A stretch of 31,812 nt of DNA from Paracoccaceae bacterium (GCA_018647275.1 JABGTH010000290.1:1-31812), one strand, 5' to 3'. Positions 7,861 to 15,257 are shown, numbered from the stretch's first letter. Notes: generated by a model not told the origin, from the letters alone. Numbers and translations: made by a program.

Positions 7861-8604
7861 ATGGAACAAACAATCCAATTCCCACCGCGTTTGAAGATCA
7901 TGATGAGCCATCAATCGGTCCCTCCGATGATCTTTGCCTTCATCGCTGGCCTTATATTGGTGGTACTCCACGGGCCATGGTGGTCGCTCTTTGTGGCTTT
8001 GCTGGGCATCCCACTACAAATGCTCAATGAATACTCTTTGCACAGGCACATCTTTCATTTGCCGCCACCCACGGAACAATGGAAGTTCGACATCCTTTAT
8101 CAAGCACATTATGGGCACCATGATTTCCCAACGAACATTCCTCTTTTCTTTGCTCCGTCTTGGGTTTCATTACCTATCTTAGTGGTTAACTATGGCGCTG
8201 TTTGGCTCCTAACGAGCTTGGTCCTGCCAGAATATTCAAGCGTTATTCCAGCCGCGCTCGTGCTAGTTGGAGGGGTAGGAACTTTCCTCACCTACGAATG
8301 GTTTCATATGACTGCTCATCTCCCAGTTAAGAAGACTTGGGTGGAGCGTCATGTAACCGGATTGCACGCACAACATCATTTTCGTGATTTCAAACGTTGG
8401 TTTCATGTCTCACCTGGCGGAAATATCATTGATCGCTTTATGGGCACCGCAATAGACCGAGATGAGTTAGTGTCACAACAACGCATCGAATTCATTAAGA
8501 CGCTTGGCCTTAAACCAGACGATCCTCGGTTGGTCGCGGCACGTCACAAGTTCGCCGACAGATATCAACTAAGCAAATCTGAAATAATTGCTGCACAGAA
8601 ATAA
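7861..8604 (+). CDS. Fatty acid hydroxylase / sterol desaturase superfamily membrane protein
   Basis: Di-iron membrane oxygenase family protein of 247 residues with hydrophobic segments near 22-55, 95-120 and 125-145. The histidine clusters are HRHIFH (61-66), HYGHH (83-87), EWFHMTAH (146-153) and HAQHHF (169-174), with further His at 164 and 182, as in the PF04116-type family. Members hydroxylate or desaturate lipids, sterols or carotenoids; the substrate here cannot be told. It is the only plus-strand gene inside the r-protein cluster, placed head-on between rpmD and rplO. Its TAA touches the rpmD terminator. The ribosome binding site is weak, and Met14 or Met15 are alternative starts. Confidence 0.88.
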   Translation: MEQTIQFPPRLKIMMSHQSVPPMIFAFIAGLILVVLHGPWWSLFVALLGIPLQMLNEYSLHRHIFHLPPPTEQWKFDILYQAHYGHHDFPTNIPLFFAPSWVSLPILVVNYGAVWLLTSLVLPEYSSVIPAALVLVGGVGTFLTYEWFHMTAHLPVKKTWVERHVTGLHAQHHFRDFKRWFHVSPGGNIIDRFMGTAIDRDELVSQQRIEFIKTLGLKPDDPRLVAARHKFADRYQLSKSEIIAAQK

Positions 8605-8634
8605 AAACGCCCCGCAGTTTCCTACGAGGCGTTT
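8603..8634 (-). terminator. Terminator after rpmD
   Basis: A 13-bp stem (8605-8617 with 8622-8634, loop of 4) pairs fully only on the minus strand, where two positions are G-U. It is followed by TTTTTATTT. On the plus strand those two positions are mismatches, so it mainly serves rpmD. Confidence 0.8.
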
Positions 8635-8679
8635 CTATCTCAGGCGGGATGAACCCTGCCCTATGCCGATCCGTTAGGT

Positions 8680-8868
8680 TCAGTCTTTTTCTTCGATGAT
8701 CTCAACCATGTGAGAGATCGAGCGCACCATACCGCGCACAGAAGGTGTGTCTTCCAATTCGCGTGTTTTGTGCATTTTGTTTAAGCCAAGACCAACCAAA
8801 GTTGCACGCTGCTTTGCAGGGCGACGGATTGGAGAGCCAGTTTGTTTTACAACGATTGTTTTAGCCAT
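8680..8868 (-). CDS. rpmD: 50S ribosomal protein L30 (uL30)
   Basis: Small large-subunit protein of 62 residues, the normal bacterial length. It has the family pattern TIVVKQTGSPIRRPAKQRATL at the N-terminus, then GLNKMHKTRELEDTPSVRGM, and ends VRSISHMVEIIEEKD. It lies 11 bp after rpsE. It ends a transcription block: a terminator follows within 50 bases instead of rplO. Confidence 0.97.
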   Translation of the reverse strand: MAKTIVVKQTGSPIRRPAKQRATLVGLGLNKMHKTRELEDTPSVRGMVRSISHMVEIIEEKD

Positions 8869-8879
8869 GATGCTGGTCC

Positions 8880-9461
8880 TTATGCTTCTGCTGTTTCAGC
8901 AGTTGCTTCTGCAGCCGGCGCGTCATCACGCTTTGGCAGAATGTCAGCTACTTTTTTGCCACGACGTTGAGCAACCGCACGAGGCGATGACTCTTTACGT
9001 AGACCGTCCATAGTGGCGCGAATCATGTTGTATGGGTTTTGCGACCCGATAGATTTAGACACAACGTCTTTAACACCCAACATTTCGAAAACAGCACGCA
9101 TCGGACCACCAGCAATAATACCAGTACCTTCAGGTGCGGAACGCATAACAACTTTGCCCGCGCCATGACGGCCTTCCATATCGTGGTGCAATGTGCGGCC
9201 TTCGCGCAATTGAACGCGGATCATTTGGCGTTTTGCTTGCTCTGTGGCTTTGCGAATGGCTTCAGGAACCTCTTTCGCTTTACCTTTACCAAAGCCGACG
9301 CGACCTTTTTGGTCACCAACAACTACAAGTGCGGCGAAGCCAAAGCGCTTACCACCTTTAACAGTTTTTGAAACACGATTGATCGCGACTAGGCGATCTG
9401 AAAATTCTGGTGTTTCGTCACGATCGCGGCGTGGGCCGCGACGGTTTTCACGTTCTGCCAT
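8880..9461 (-). CDS. rpsE: 30S ribosomal protein S5 (uS5)
   Basis: Small-subunit protein involved in decoding fidelity and mRNA unwinding at the entry channel. It has 193 residues, longer than the E. coli protein (about 167). The extra length is a charged N-terminal stretch (ERENRRGPRRDRDETPEF) and an Ala/Glu tail, both common in alphaproteobacteria. Core motifs are NRVSKTVKGGKRFGFAALVV and GRVGFGKGKAKEVPEAIRKA. It is separated from rplR by a 110 bp spacer with two stem-loops. Confidence 0.98.
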   Translation of the reverse strand: MAERENRRGPRRDRDETPEFSDRLVAINRVSKTVKGGKRFGFAALVVVGDQKGRVGFGKGKAKEVPEAIRKATEQAKRQMIRVQLREGRTLHHDMEGRHGAGKVVMRSAPEGTGIIAGGPMRAVFEMLGVKDVVSKSIGSQNPYNMIRATMDGLRKESSPRAVAQRRGKKVADILPKRDDAPAAEATAETAEA

Positions 9462-9502
9462 GAGAACATCCTTTTATAAGTGAGCAAGCGCTCGTTAATT
9501 TC

Positions 9503-9562
9503 GATCCAAGTGGACGATTGTCCCCGGATCATCGAGGCGGCCCCTAACAAAAGGAGCCGCCT
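9503..9562 (-). other. Two stem-loops in the rplR-rpsE spacer
   Basis: The first, next to the rplR stop, is an 11-bp stem (9535-9545 with 9552-9562) with one G-U pair on the minus strand. The second is nested: GATCC/GGATC (9503-9507, 9526-9530) around GGAC/GTCC (9512-9515, 9520-9523). Neither has a T-run. They may affect mRNA processing or the translation of rpsE; this is inference. Confidence 0.5.
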
Positions 9563-9571
9563 TCAAGTCGT

Positions 9572-9931
9572 TTAGATCTTCAAGCCACCTTCACGAGCGG
9601 CGTCAGCAACTGCTTTAACCTTACCGTGAAAGAGAAAACCACCACGGTCAAAGTAGGCGGTCTCGACGCCTGCTTTAAGTGCCCGCTCAGCAATCGCTGT
9701 ACCGACTTTAGCAGCCGCTTCAACGTTGTTTTTGCCAACTACACCCAATGCTTTTTCTTGTGTGGATGCTGACGCAAGCGTCACGCCATTCACATCGTCG
9801 ATCAACTGGGCGCTGATGTTTTTGTTTGAGCGGTGAACGGAGAGACGCAAGCGTCCCGCGTTTACCCGGCGTAGTTTGTTCCGAACGCGCATGCGGCGCT
9901 TCAGAAACAGTGTTCTTTTGCTGTTTGCCAT
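9572..9931 (-). CDS. rplR: 50S ribosomal protein L18 (uL18)
   Basis: 5S rRNA-binding protein of the central protuberance. It has 119 residues. The basic start (ANSKRTLFLKRRMRVRNKLR) is followed by RLRLSVHRSNKNISAQLIDD, the AAKVGTAIAERALKAGVE segment, and the C-terminal FDRGGFLFHGKVKAVADAAR. Spacing of 11 bp to rplF indicates one operon. Confidence 0.98.
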   Translation of the reverse strand: MANSKRTLFLKRRMRVRNKLRRVNAGRLRLSVHRSNKNISAQLIDDVNGVTLASASTQEKALGVVGKNNVEAAAKVGTAIAERALKAGVETAYFDRGGFLFHGKVKAVADAAREGGLKI

Positions 9932-9942
9932 CTGTGCGTTCC

Positions 9943-10476
9943 TTACTTCTTCTTGCCTTCTTTGCGGAAGACGAATTCACCCTTATAGCGAATACCTTTG
10001 CCTTTATAAGGCTCTGGTTTACGCCAAGCGCGAATTTCGGCAGCAACTTGACCAACAGCTTGTTCGTCAATGCCTTCAACCACAATTTCGGTTTGCTTTG
10101 GAGATGTGATTGTTACGCCTTCAGGTGCAACATAATCTACATCGTGAGACAGACCCAAGTTAAGCTTAAGCGTGTTGCCAGTCATGGCAGCACGATAACC
10201 AACCCCTTGGATCTCTAGTTCTTTTTTGAAGCCGTCAGTAACGCCCACAACCAAGTTAGCAACGCGTGTGCGGGACATGCCCCACTGCTGGCGTGCGCGC
10301 TTGGACTTGCCACGTGGAGTGACAGTTACAGCGTCATTTTCAACCGCAATTGTCACATCATCCGTTGCTGAGAACGAACGTGTGCCCTTTGGGCCTTTGA
10401 CTTCAATAGTTTGGCCGGACACAGAAGCTGTTACGCCTGCTGGAAGACCGACTGGTTTTTTACCAATACGAGACAT
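9943..10476 (-). CDS. rplF: 50S ribosomal protein L6 (uL6)
   Basis: Large-subunit protein near the factor-binding site. It has 177 residues starting SRIGKKPVGLPAGV after the Met. The C-terminal signature RAWRKPEPYKGKGIRYKGE is intact. The ATG at 10476 is preceded by AAGGAG; an upstream in-frame extension of 18 codons has no family support. It lies ten bases after rpsH. Confidence 0.98.
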   Translation of the reverse strand: MSRIGKKPVGLPAGVTASVSGQTIEVKGPKGTRSFSATDDVTIAVENDAVTVTPRGKSKRARQQWGMSRTRVANLVVGVTDGFKKELEIQGVGYRAAMTGNTLKLNLGLSHDVDYVAPEGVTITSPKQTEIVVEGIDEQAVGQVAAEIRAWRKPEPYKGKGIRYKGEFVFRKEGKKK

Positions 10477-10486
10477 CTTGTTCTCC

Positions 10487-10879
10487 TTAGAATACGGTGC
10501 AGAGCACTTCGCCGCCAACATTGGCTGCACGTGCTTTTGCGTCCGACATCACACCCTGTGGGGTGGAGACAATCGACACGCCTAGGCCCTGACGGACCAC
10601 TGGGATGTCATTAACGCCCATGTAAACGCGACGACCAGGTTTTGAAACCCGCTTCAATTCACGAATAACAGGTTCGCCCTCGTAGTACTTCAGGCTGATT
10701 TCGATAGCCGGGTGACCATCTTTGCCTGTCGTTGCTTCATAGCCGCGAATGTAGCCTTCATCAGCCAACACGTCCAATACCCAAGCACGCAACTTTGAAG
10801 CTGGTGTCTCGACTACGGATTTGCCGCGCAATGAAGAGTTACGAATGCGTGTGAGCATATCTGCGATAGGATCGTTCAT
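10487..10879 (-). CDS. rpsH: 30S ribosomal protein S8 (uS8)
   Basis: 16S rRNA central-domain binder and, in E. coli, the translational repressor of the spc operon. It has 130 residues. The N-terminus NDPIADMLTRIRNSSLRGK and the C-terminus GVSIVSTPQGVMSDAKARAA are typical. It lies 15 bp after rpsN. Whether S8 regulates this reorganised cluster at the rplX-rplE junction, as in E. coli, cannot be seen by eye. Confidence 0.98.
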   Translation of the reverse strand: MNDPIADMLTRIRNSSLRGKSVVETPASKLRAWVLDVLADEGYIRGYEATTGKDGHPAIEISLKYYEGEPVIRELKRVSKPGRRVYMGVNDIPVVRQGLGVSIVSTPQGVMSDAKARAANVGGEVLCTVF

Positions 10880-10894
10880 ATCTAATGCCCTTCC

Positions 10895-11200
10895 TTACCA
10901 GCTCGACTTGACCATGCCAGGGATTTGACCGGCAGAGCCGAGGTCCCGAAGCGCGATCCGCGAAATTTTAAGCTTACGGTAGTAAGCGTGTGGACGACCA
11001 GTTAGCTGGCAACGGTTGTGCAAGCGAACTTTGGACGAGTTACGCGGCAATTTAGCCAACTTAAGAGTAGCGCGAAAACGCTCTTCCATAGGTAGGTCTT
11101 GATTGCTTACGATTGCTTTCAAGGCTGCACGACGTTCTGCGTACTGCTTTACAAGCTTCTCACGCTTAACTTCGCGTGCGATCATGGATTTTTTAGCCAT
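10895..11200 (-). CDS. rpsN: 30S ribosomal protein S14 (uS14), zinc-independent form
   Basis: Small-subunit head protein. It has 101 residues, the long form. Only one cysteine is present (in NRCQLTGRPHAYYRK), so the zinc-binding CXXC pairs of the short form are absent. It ends RDLGSAGQIPGMVKSSW, the family signature. It sits 16 bp after rplE in the conserved order. Confidence 0.98.
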   Translation of the reverse strand: MAKKSMIAREVKREKLVKQYAERRAALKAIVSNQDLPMEERFRATLKLAKLPRNSSKVRLHNRCQLTGRPHAYYRKLKISRIALRDLGSAGQIPGMVKSSW

Positions 11201-11216
11201 ATCTATTCCCTCCCGC

Positions 11217-11771
11217 TTACGAGTTGAAAGGCATGTTGAAAGCTTTCAACAATGCTTTTGCTTCGTCATCGGTTTTCGCCGTAGTGGCGATCACAATATC
11301 CATACCCCAGTTTTCATCGATTTTATCAAAATCGATTTCTGGAAATACGAGGTGCTCTTTTAGGCCCATGGCATAGTTGCCACGACCGTCAAAGGATTTG
11401 CCAGATACGCCGCGGAAGTCGCGAATACGTGGCATAGCAATTGTGGTCAGACGATCTAAGAATTCGTACATGCGATTGCCGCGCAAGGTAACTTTCGCAC
11501 CCATTGGCATTTCTTCACGTACACGAAAACCCGCGATGGATTTTTTGGCAATCGTGGTCAAAGCTTTTTGGCCAGCAATCAATGTCAGGTCGCCCTGAGC
11601 TGATTTGGCTTTCTTGCTGTCACGTACAGCAGCTGCACCGCAGCCGATGTTCAACACGATTTTGTCCAAACGAGGGATCATCATGTCGTTTTTATAGCCA
11701 AATTCTTCTTTCATGGCGGCACGGATTGTGTCGACGTAAGAAGTTTTTAGGCGAGGTGTATAATCAGTCAT
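11217..11771 (-). CDS. rplE: 50S ribosomal protein L5 (uL5)
   Basis: 5S rRNA-binding protein contacting P-site tRNA. It has 184 residues. Landmarks are MKEEFGYKNDMMIPRLDKIVLN, the GQKALTTIAKKSIAGFRVREEMPMG region and the C-terminal ENWGMDIVIATTAKTDDEA. Its ATG shares a base with the rplX stop (TAATG), so the two are translationally coupled. Confidence 0.98.
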   Translation of the reverse strand: MTDYTPRLKTSYVDTIRAAMKEEFGYKNDMMIPRLDKIVLNIGCGAAAVRDSKKAKSAQGDLTLIAGQKALTTIAKKSIAGFRVREEMPMGAKVTLRGNRMYEFLDRLTTIAMPRIRDFRGVSGKSFDGRGNYAMGLKEHLVFPEIDFDKIDENWGMDIVIATTAKTDDEAKALLKAFNMPFNS

Positions 11772-12076
11772 TAGATCACATCCCCTGTTGTCTTAGCGAA
11801 ACGTACTTTGTTTTCGCCATCCATCTTGAAGCCAACCCGTGTTGCTTTGCCGTTTGCATCAAGCAACGCAAGGTTGCTGAGTGCGATTGGCATAGCCTTG
11901 GGAATACGGCCGCCTTGGGATTCTTGAGTTTGGCGCGTTGCGCGGATCGAAATGTTCAGACCCTCTACAACAGCTTTACCCGCTTTTGGATCAATGGAAG
12001 AGATTGTACCCTCTTTGCCTTTGTCCTTACCGGTAAGAAGAGTAACCTTGTCACCCTTTTTCAATTTAGCAGCCAT
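11771..12076 (-). CDS. rplX: 50S ribosomal protein L24 (uL24)
   Basis: Assembly-initiating large-subunit protein with an N-terminal KOW motif (KKGDKVTLLTGKDKGKEG). It has 101 residues from the ATG at 12076, which follows the rplN stop by one base. An in-frame extension seven codons upstream lies inside rplN and is discounted. The C-terminus includes the basic GFKMDGENKVRFAK. Confidence 0.97.
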   Translation of the reverse strand: MAAKLKKGDKVTLLTGKDKGKEGTISSIDPKAGKAVVEGLNISIRATRQTQESQGGRIPKAMPIALSNLALLDANGKATRVGFKMDGENKVRFAKTTGDVI

Positions 12077-12077
12077 A

Positions 12078-12446
12078 TCAAAGCACCTCCGGAGCAAGGG
12101 AAATGATTTTCATGAAGTTTTTCGCGCGCAATTCGCGGACAACTGGGCCGAAGATACGTGTACCTACAGGCTCGTTATTGTTGTTCAAAATAACAGCGGC
12201 GTTGCCGTCAAAACGAATGGCTGTGCCATCGTCGCGACGAACTTCTTTTGCCGTGCGAACGACGACGGCCTTACGGACGTCACCTTTCTTAACACGGCCA
12301 CGTGGAATGGCTTCCTTAACCGAGACAACGATGATGTCGCCTACGGATGCGTATTTACGCTTGGAACCACCCAGAACCTTGATGCACTGAACACGGCGTG
12401 CGCCGCTGTTGTCAGCTACCTCAAGATTTGTCTGCATCTGGATCAT
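12078..12446 (-). CDS. rplN: 50S ribosomal protein L14 (uL14)
   Basis: Subunit-interface protein of 122 residues, the universal length. It starts IQMQTNLEVADNSGARRVQC. The VKKGDVRKAVVVRTAKEVRR segment and the ending IISLAPEVL are typical. Its stop nearly abuts the rplX start. A 76 bp spacer to rpsQ upstream contains only a weak 6-bp stem (CGATTA/TAATCG). Confidence 0.98.
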   Translation of the reverse strand: MIQMQTNLEVADNSGARRVQCIKVLGGSKRKYASVGDIIVVSVKEAIPRGRVKKGDVRKAVVVRTAKEVRRDDGTAIRFDGNAAVILNNNNEPVGTRIFGPVVRELRAKNFMKIISLAPEVL

Positions 12447-12522
12447 ATGGTTTCTCCCGACCTGTAGGGGGCGATGCGTGCCTGATCCCTAGGGTTTCGA
12501 TTATACTGTTAGTAATCGCAGC

Positions 12523-12753
12523 TTATGCTGTGAGCACTTCCCAGCGTTTTGTCTTCGACTTCGGTGCGCATTCGATAATACGAACTTGATCACCAGTTTT
12601 GAAGGCATTCTGTTCATCGTGAGCCCGGTACTTCTTGGACTTACGGATGGTTTTCTTTAGAACCGGGTGCGTAAAGCGACGCTCTACGGAAACCGTTACT
12701 GTTTGGGCGTTAGCATCAGAAGTCACTGTGCCGGTCAAAATACGTTTAGGCAT
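12523..12753 (-). CDS. rpsQ: 30S ribosomal protein S17 (uS17)
   Basis: Primary 16S rRNA-binding protein with an OB fold. It has 76 residues. It starts PKRILTGTVTSDANAQTVTV and carries the motif KYRAHDEQNAFKTGDQVRI. It lies 11 bp after rpmC and is the second gene of this transcription block. Confidence 0.97.
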   Translation of the reverse strand: MPKRILTGTVTSDANAQTVTVSVERRFTHPVLKKTIRKSKKYRAHDEQNAFKTGDQVRIIECAPKSKTKRWEVLTA

Positions 12754-12764
12754 TGGTGTGCTCC

Positions 12765-12968
12765 TTATTCAGACGCCGCAGCAGCGGCTTTTTGGTTCAA
12801 GATTGTTTTAACGCGTGCAGCATTGCGACGTGCAACACGGATTTGCGCAGGGTTTTCAAGAGAGCCAGTTGCAGCCTGGAAGCGCAAGTTGAAGCTTTCT
12901 TTTTTCATCTCAGCTAGCTTTTCGCGAAGCTGATCTGGTGTCAGATCGTGTAGTTCTTGGGCGTTCAT
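12765..12968 (-). CDS. rpmC: 50S ribosomal protein L29 (uL29)
   Basis: Large-subunit tunnel-exit protein of 67 residues. It contains LREKLAEMKKESFNLRFQAA and the arginine-rich RVARRNAARVKTILNQK. AAGGAAAA lies just before the ATG. In most bacteria it follows rplP within a few bases; here 480 bp, a terminator and a repeat intervene, and it heads a new block with its own promoter. Confidence 0.97.
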   Translation of the reverse strand: MNAQELHDLTPDQLREKLAEMKKESFNLRFQAATGSLENPAQIRVARRNAARVKTILNQKAAAAASE

Positions 12969-13045
12969 CGCCTTTTCCTTTCAACATCACCAGCTGGCCC
13001 CATTAGGGTGACCATGATTCTGGTGGAGTCCTTGGTAGAACGCTG

Positions 13046-13074
13046 CGTATAGGAGGGTTTGGAGAGTGTGGCAA
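13046..13074 (-). promoter_or_regulatory. Candidate promoter for the rpmC-rpmD block
   Basis: Minus-strand TTGCCA (13074-13069), 17 nt spacer, TATACG (13051-13046), about 80 bases before rpmC. A second possible promoter, TTGGGT-N16-TATAAA, lies a few tens of bases further upstream, next to the 11-nt repeat. Confidence 0.65.
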
Positions 13075-13120
13075 CCCCCTTTTGTTTTATAGGGAAAGCA
13101 ACGGATTACCCAATTTTTAT

Positions 13121-13162
13121 TATCGGTATCACGTCGGTATTGGGTCGGTATCCCGTAGGTGC
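13121..13162. repeat. Phased 11-nt repeat, copy B (rplP-rpmC gap)
   Basis: Three perfect-length units on the plus strand, TCGGTATCACG, TCGGTATTGGG and TCGGTATCCCG, followed by TAGGTGC. All repeat TCGGTAT at 11-base intervals. It is 35/42 identical to 1742-1783 and lies immediately upstream, in the minus-strand sense, of the promoters that drive rpmC. Confidence 0.75.
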
Positions 13163-13235
13163 GAGCGGCCGCTAGATGTGGTGCGCAAGGACGCAAAAAC
13201 GCCAGCATCTCACCCAAGACTCGGCACATTCCCTG

Positions 13236-13334
13236 TTAAGAAGACCCCGTTTTAACGCCACGGTCAAAACGCGTTGCATAGTAAAGGATCAGATTTGAGG
13301 CAAAGGACGTTAAACCTAAGAATGCGGCAGACAA
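13236..13334 (-). other. Possible small membrane-peptide ORF or gene remnant in the rplP-rpmC gap
   Basis: From a TTG, 32 codons read SAAFLGLTSFASNLILYYAT followed by a charged RFDRGVKTGSS tail, like one membrane segment. One base of frameshift upstream would extend it with FVSFPAMVHASSM. No good ribosome binding site is seen. It could be the end of a lost gene, a real small protein, or chance. The rest of the 12969-13450 gap holds the promoter, the repeat and the terminator. Confidence 0.25.
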
Positions 13335-13381
13335 ATAGTTTCATAGAAGAGGCATGAACCATCGCGGGAAACGACACAAAC

Positions 13382-13415
13382 AAAAAGCCCCCACCGATCA
13401 CTCGGCAGGGGCTTT
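13382..13415 (-). terminator. Terminator after rplP
   Basis: A 14-bp stem (13384-13397 with 13402-13415, loop of 4) is complete on the minus strand with two G-U pairs and is followed by five T. It separates rplP from rpmC. Confidence 0.85.
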
Positions 13416-13450
13416 CTAATTTCTAAACCAATGCGCCTAGGCGCGAGGGT

Positions 13451-13864
13451 TTACCAGTCTTCGCGAACCACAACACGTGTTTTGATCGGCAACTTCATAG
13501 CTGCTAGGCGCAATGCCTCACGTGCGATGACTTCGTCAACGCCGTCGATTTCAAACATCACGCGTCCAGGCTTAACTTTGGCGGCCCAACGGTCAACAGA
13601 GCCTTTACCTTTACCCATACGAACTTCGATAGGTTTGGCTGTGATTGGCACATCTGGGAAGATGCGGATCCAGACACGACCCTGACGTTTCATGTGACGT
13701 GTCATCGCGCGGCGAGCCGCTTCGATTTGACGTGCAGTGATACGCTCAGGCTCTGTTGCCTTAAGACCGTAAGTCCCAAAGTTCAGATCGGAACCGCCTT
13801 TAGCAAGACCCTTAATGGAGCCCTTAAACTGCTTGCGGAATTTGGTACGTTTTGGCTGAAGCAT
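13451..13864 (-). CDS. rplP: 50S ribosomal protein L16 (uL16)
   Basis: Large-subunit protein at the A-site tRNA elbow. It has 137 residues. It starts LQPKRTKFRKQFKGSIKGLA. The tRNA-contact region includes RQIEAARRAMTRHMKRQGR, followed by WIRIFPDVPITAKPIEVRMG. It is 15 bp after rpsC and ends its block, with a terminator 36 bases after the stop. Confidence 0.98.
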   Translation of the reverse strand: MLQPKRTKFRKQFKGSIKGLAKGGSDLNFGTYGLKATEPERITARQIEAARRAMTRHMKRQGRVWIRIFPDVPITAKPIEVRMGKGKGSVDRWAAKVKPGRVMFEIDGVDEVIAREALRLAAMKLPIKTRVVVREDW

Positions 13865-13879
13865 CTGTGCGCCCCCCTA

Positions 13880-14587
13880 TCAACGACGACCGCCGGCACC
13901 GCGAGGTGCTGGGCCGTCTTGGAGTTCTTGTGCTTTACGGTCACGCGCTGCTGGATCGTGTTCCATGATCTCGCCTTTGAAGATCCAGGTTTTGATCCCG
14001 ATGATGCCATAAGCAGTCATCGCTTCAACGTGTGCGTAATCGATGTCGGCACGCAAGGTGTGCAACGGAACGCGACCTTCACGGTACCATTCCGTACGCG
14101 CAATTTCTGCGCCGCCCAAACGACCAGCAAGGTTAATACGGATACCGAGGGCACCCATACGCATTGCGTTTTGAACCGAACGCTTCATGGCGCGACGGAA
14201 AGAAACACGGCGTTCCAATTGCTGTGCGATGGATTCACCAACAAGAGCTGCATCCATTTCTGGCTTGCGGACTTCAACGATGTTGAGGTGCAATTCAGAG
14301 TCAGTGAAGTTCGCCAGTTTCTTGCGCAGACCTTCGATGTCTGCACCTTTCTTACCGATGATTACACCTGGGCGTGCAGTGTGGATCGTAACGCGGCACT
14401 TCTTGTGTGGGCGTTCGATGATCACACGGGCAATACCCGCTTGTTTGCACTCAACTTTGATGAATTCGCGCATTTTAAGGTCTTCAAGAAGCAAGTTCCC
14501 GAAATCCTTAGTGTCTGCATACCAGCGGCTATCCCAAGTACGGTTAACCTGAAGGCGCATGCCGATTGGATTTACTTTATTACCCAT
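13880..14587 (-). CDS. rpsC: 30S ribosomal protein S3 (uS3)
   Basis: mRNA entry-channel protein. It has 235 residues. A KH domain with the GXXG loop in VIIGKKGADIEGLRKKL is followed by the C-terminal domain with GRLGGAEIARTEWYREGRVP and YGIIGIKTWIFKGE. A short Pro/Gly/Arg-rich tail ends it. Its ATG shares a base with the rplV stop (TAATG). Confidence 0.98.
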   Translation of the reverse strand: MGNKVNPIGMRLQVNRTWDSRWYADTKDFGNLLLEDLKMREFIKVECKQAGIARVIIERPHKKCRVTIHTARPGVIIGKKGADIEGLRKKLANFTDSELHLNIVEVRKPEMDAALVGESIAQQLERRVSFRRAMKRSVQNAMRMGALGIRINLAGRLGGAEIARTEWYREGRVPLHTLRADIDYAHVEAMTAYGIIGIKTWIFKGEIMEHDPAARDRKAQELQDGPAPRGAGGRR

Positions 14588-14979
14588 TAGCTTTGCTCCC
14601 CTGATGTTGCTTCAACTTGACGAACCAAAATTGTAACCTCTGCGAAAGGCTTGAGGATCTTGCCAAAACGACCACGAGCACGTGGACGACCACGTTTCAT
14701 TGTCATGTTCTTGCCGACCCAAGCTTCTGCAACGATCAACTCGTCTACATCAAGGTTGTGGTTGTTTTCTGCGTTAGCAATTGCTGACTGCAGGCATTTT
14801 TTCACATCACCAGCGATACGCTTTTTAGAGAACGTTAGGTCTGTTAGGGCCTTGTCCACTTTTTTGCCGCGGATGAGTTGCGCAACTAGGTTCAGCTTTT
14901 GTGGGCTGGTGCGCAACATGCGTGTTTTTGCCATTGCTTCGTTATCAGCAACGCGGCGAGGGTTCTTATCCTTGCTCAT
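14587..14979 (-). CDS. rplV: 50S ribosomal protein L22 (uL22)
   Basis: Exit-tunnel protein with a long beta-hairpin (GKNMTMKRGRPRARGRFGKI). It has 130 residues. The N-terminal SKDKNPRRVADNEAMAKTRM extension is a form I associate with Rhodobacteraceae and supports the start at 14979. It overlaps rpsS by four bases (ATGA) and rpsC by one, so translation of the three is tightly linked. Confidence 0.97.
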   Translation of the reverse strand: MSKDKNPRRVADNEAMAKTRMLRTSPQKLNLVAQLIRGKKVDKALTDLTFSKKRIAGDVKKCLQSAIANAENNHNLDVDELIVAEAWVGKNMTMKRGRPRARGRFGKILKPFAEVTILVRQVEATSGEQS

Positions 14980-15254
14980 TTGCGCTTCGCCTTCTTGTCA
15001 GCCGCGTGACCGTAATAGGTACGCGTTGGTGAGTACTCACCAAATTTCTGGCCAATCATATCCTCAGTGACGTTCACTGGGATGTGCTTGTGGCCGTTAT
15101 AAACGCCAAAAGTCAGACCAACAAATTGTGGCAGGATTGTAGAACGACGTGACCAGATCTTGATCACTTCGTGGCGGCCACTTTCAGCAGTCGCTTCGGC
15201 CTTTTTCAACACATACGCGTCGACAAAAGGACCTTTCCAAACGGAACGAGACAT
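14976..15254 (-). CDS. rpsS: 30S ribosomal protein S19 (uS19)
   Basis: Small-subunit head protein of 92 residues. It starts SRSVWKGPFVDAYVLKKAE. Signature segments are IKIWSRRSTILPQFVGLTF and GHKHIPVNVTEDMIGQKFGE. It lies three bases after rplB and overlaps rplV. Confidence 0.98.
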   Translation of the reverse strand: MSRSVWKGPFVDAYVLKKAEATAESGRHEVIKIWSRRSTILPQFVGLTFGVYNGHKHIPVNVTEDMIGQKFGEYSPTRTYYGHAADKKAKRK

Positions 15255-15257
15255 AGA

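Noticed and set aside
12987..13229. Minus-strand 80-codon frame before rpmC
   Set aside because: It spans the promoter and the repeat and has no ribosome binding site or family likeness; treated as regulatory DNA.
13694..14590. Long plus-strand open frame (298 codons) opposite rplP/rpsC
   Set aside because: It is the complement of two certain r-protein genes and has no recognisable family, ribosome binding site or promoter.
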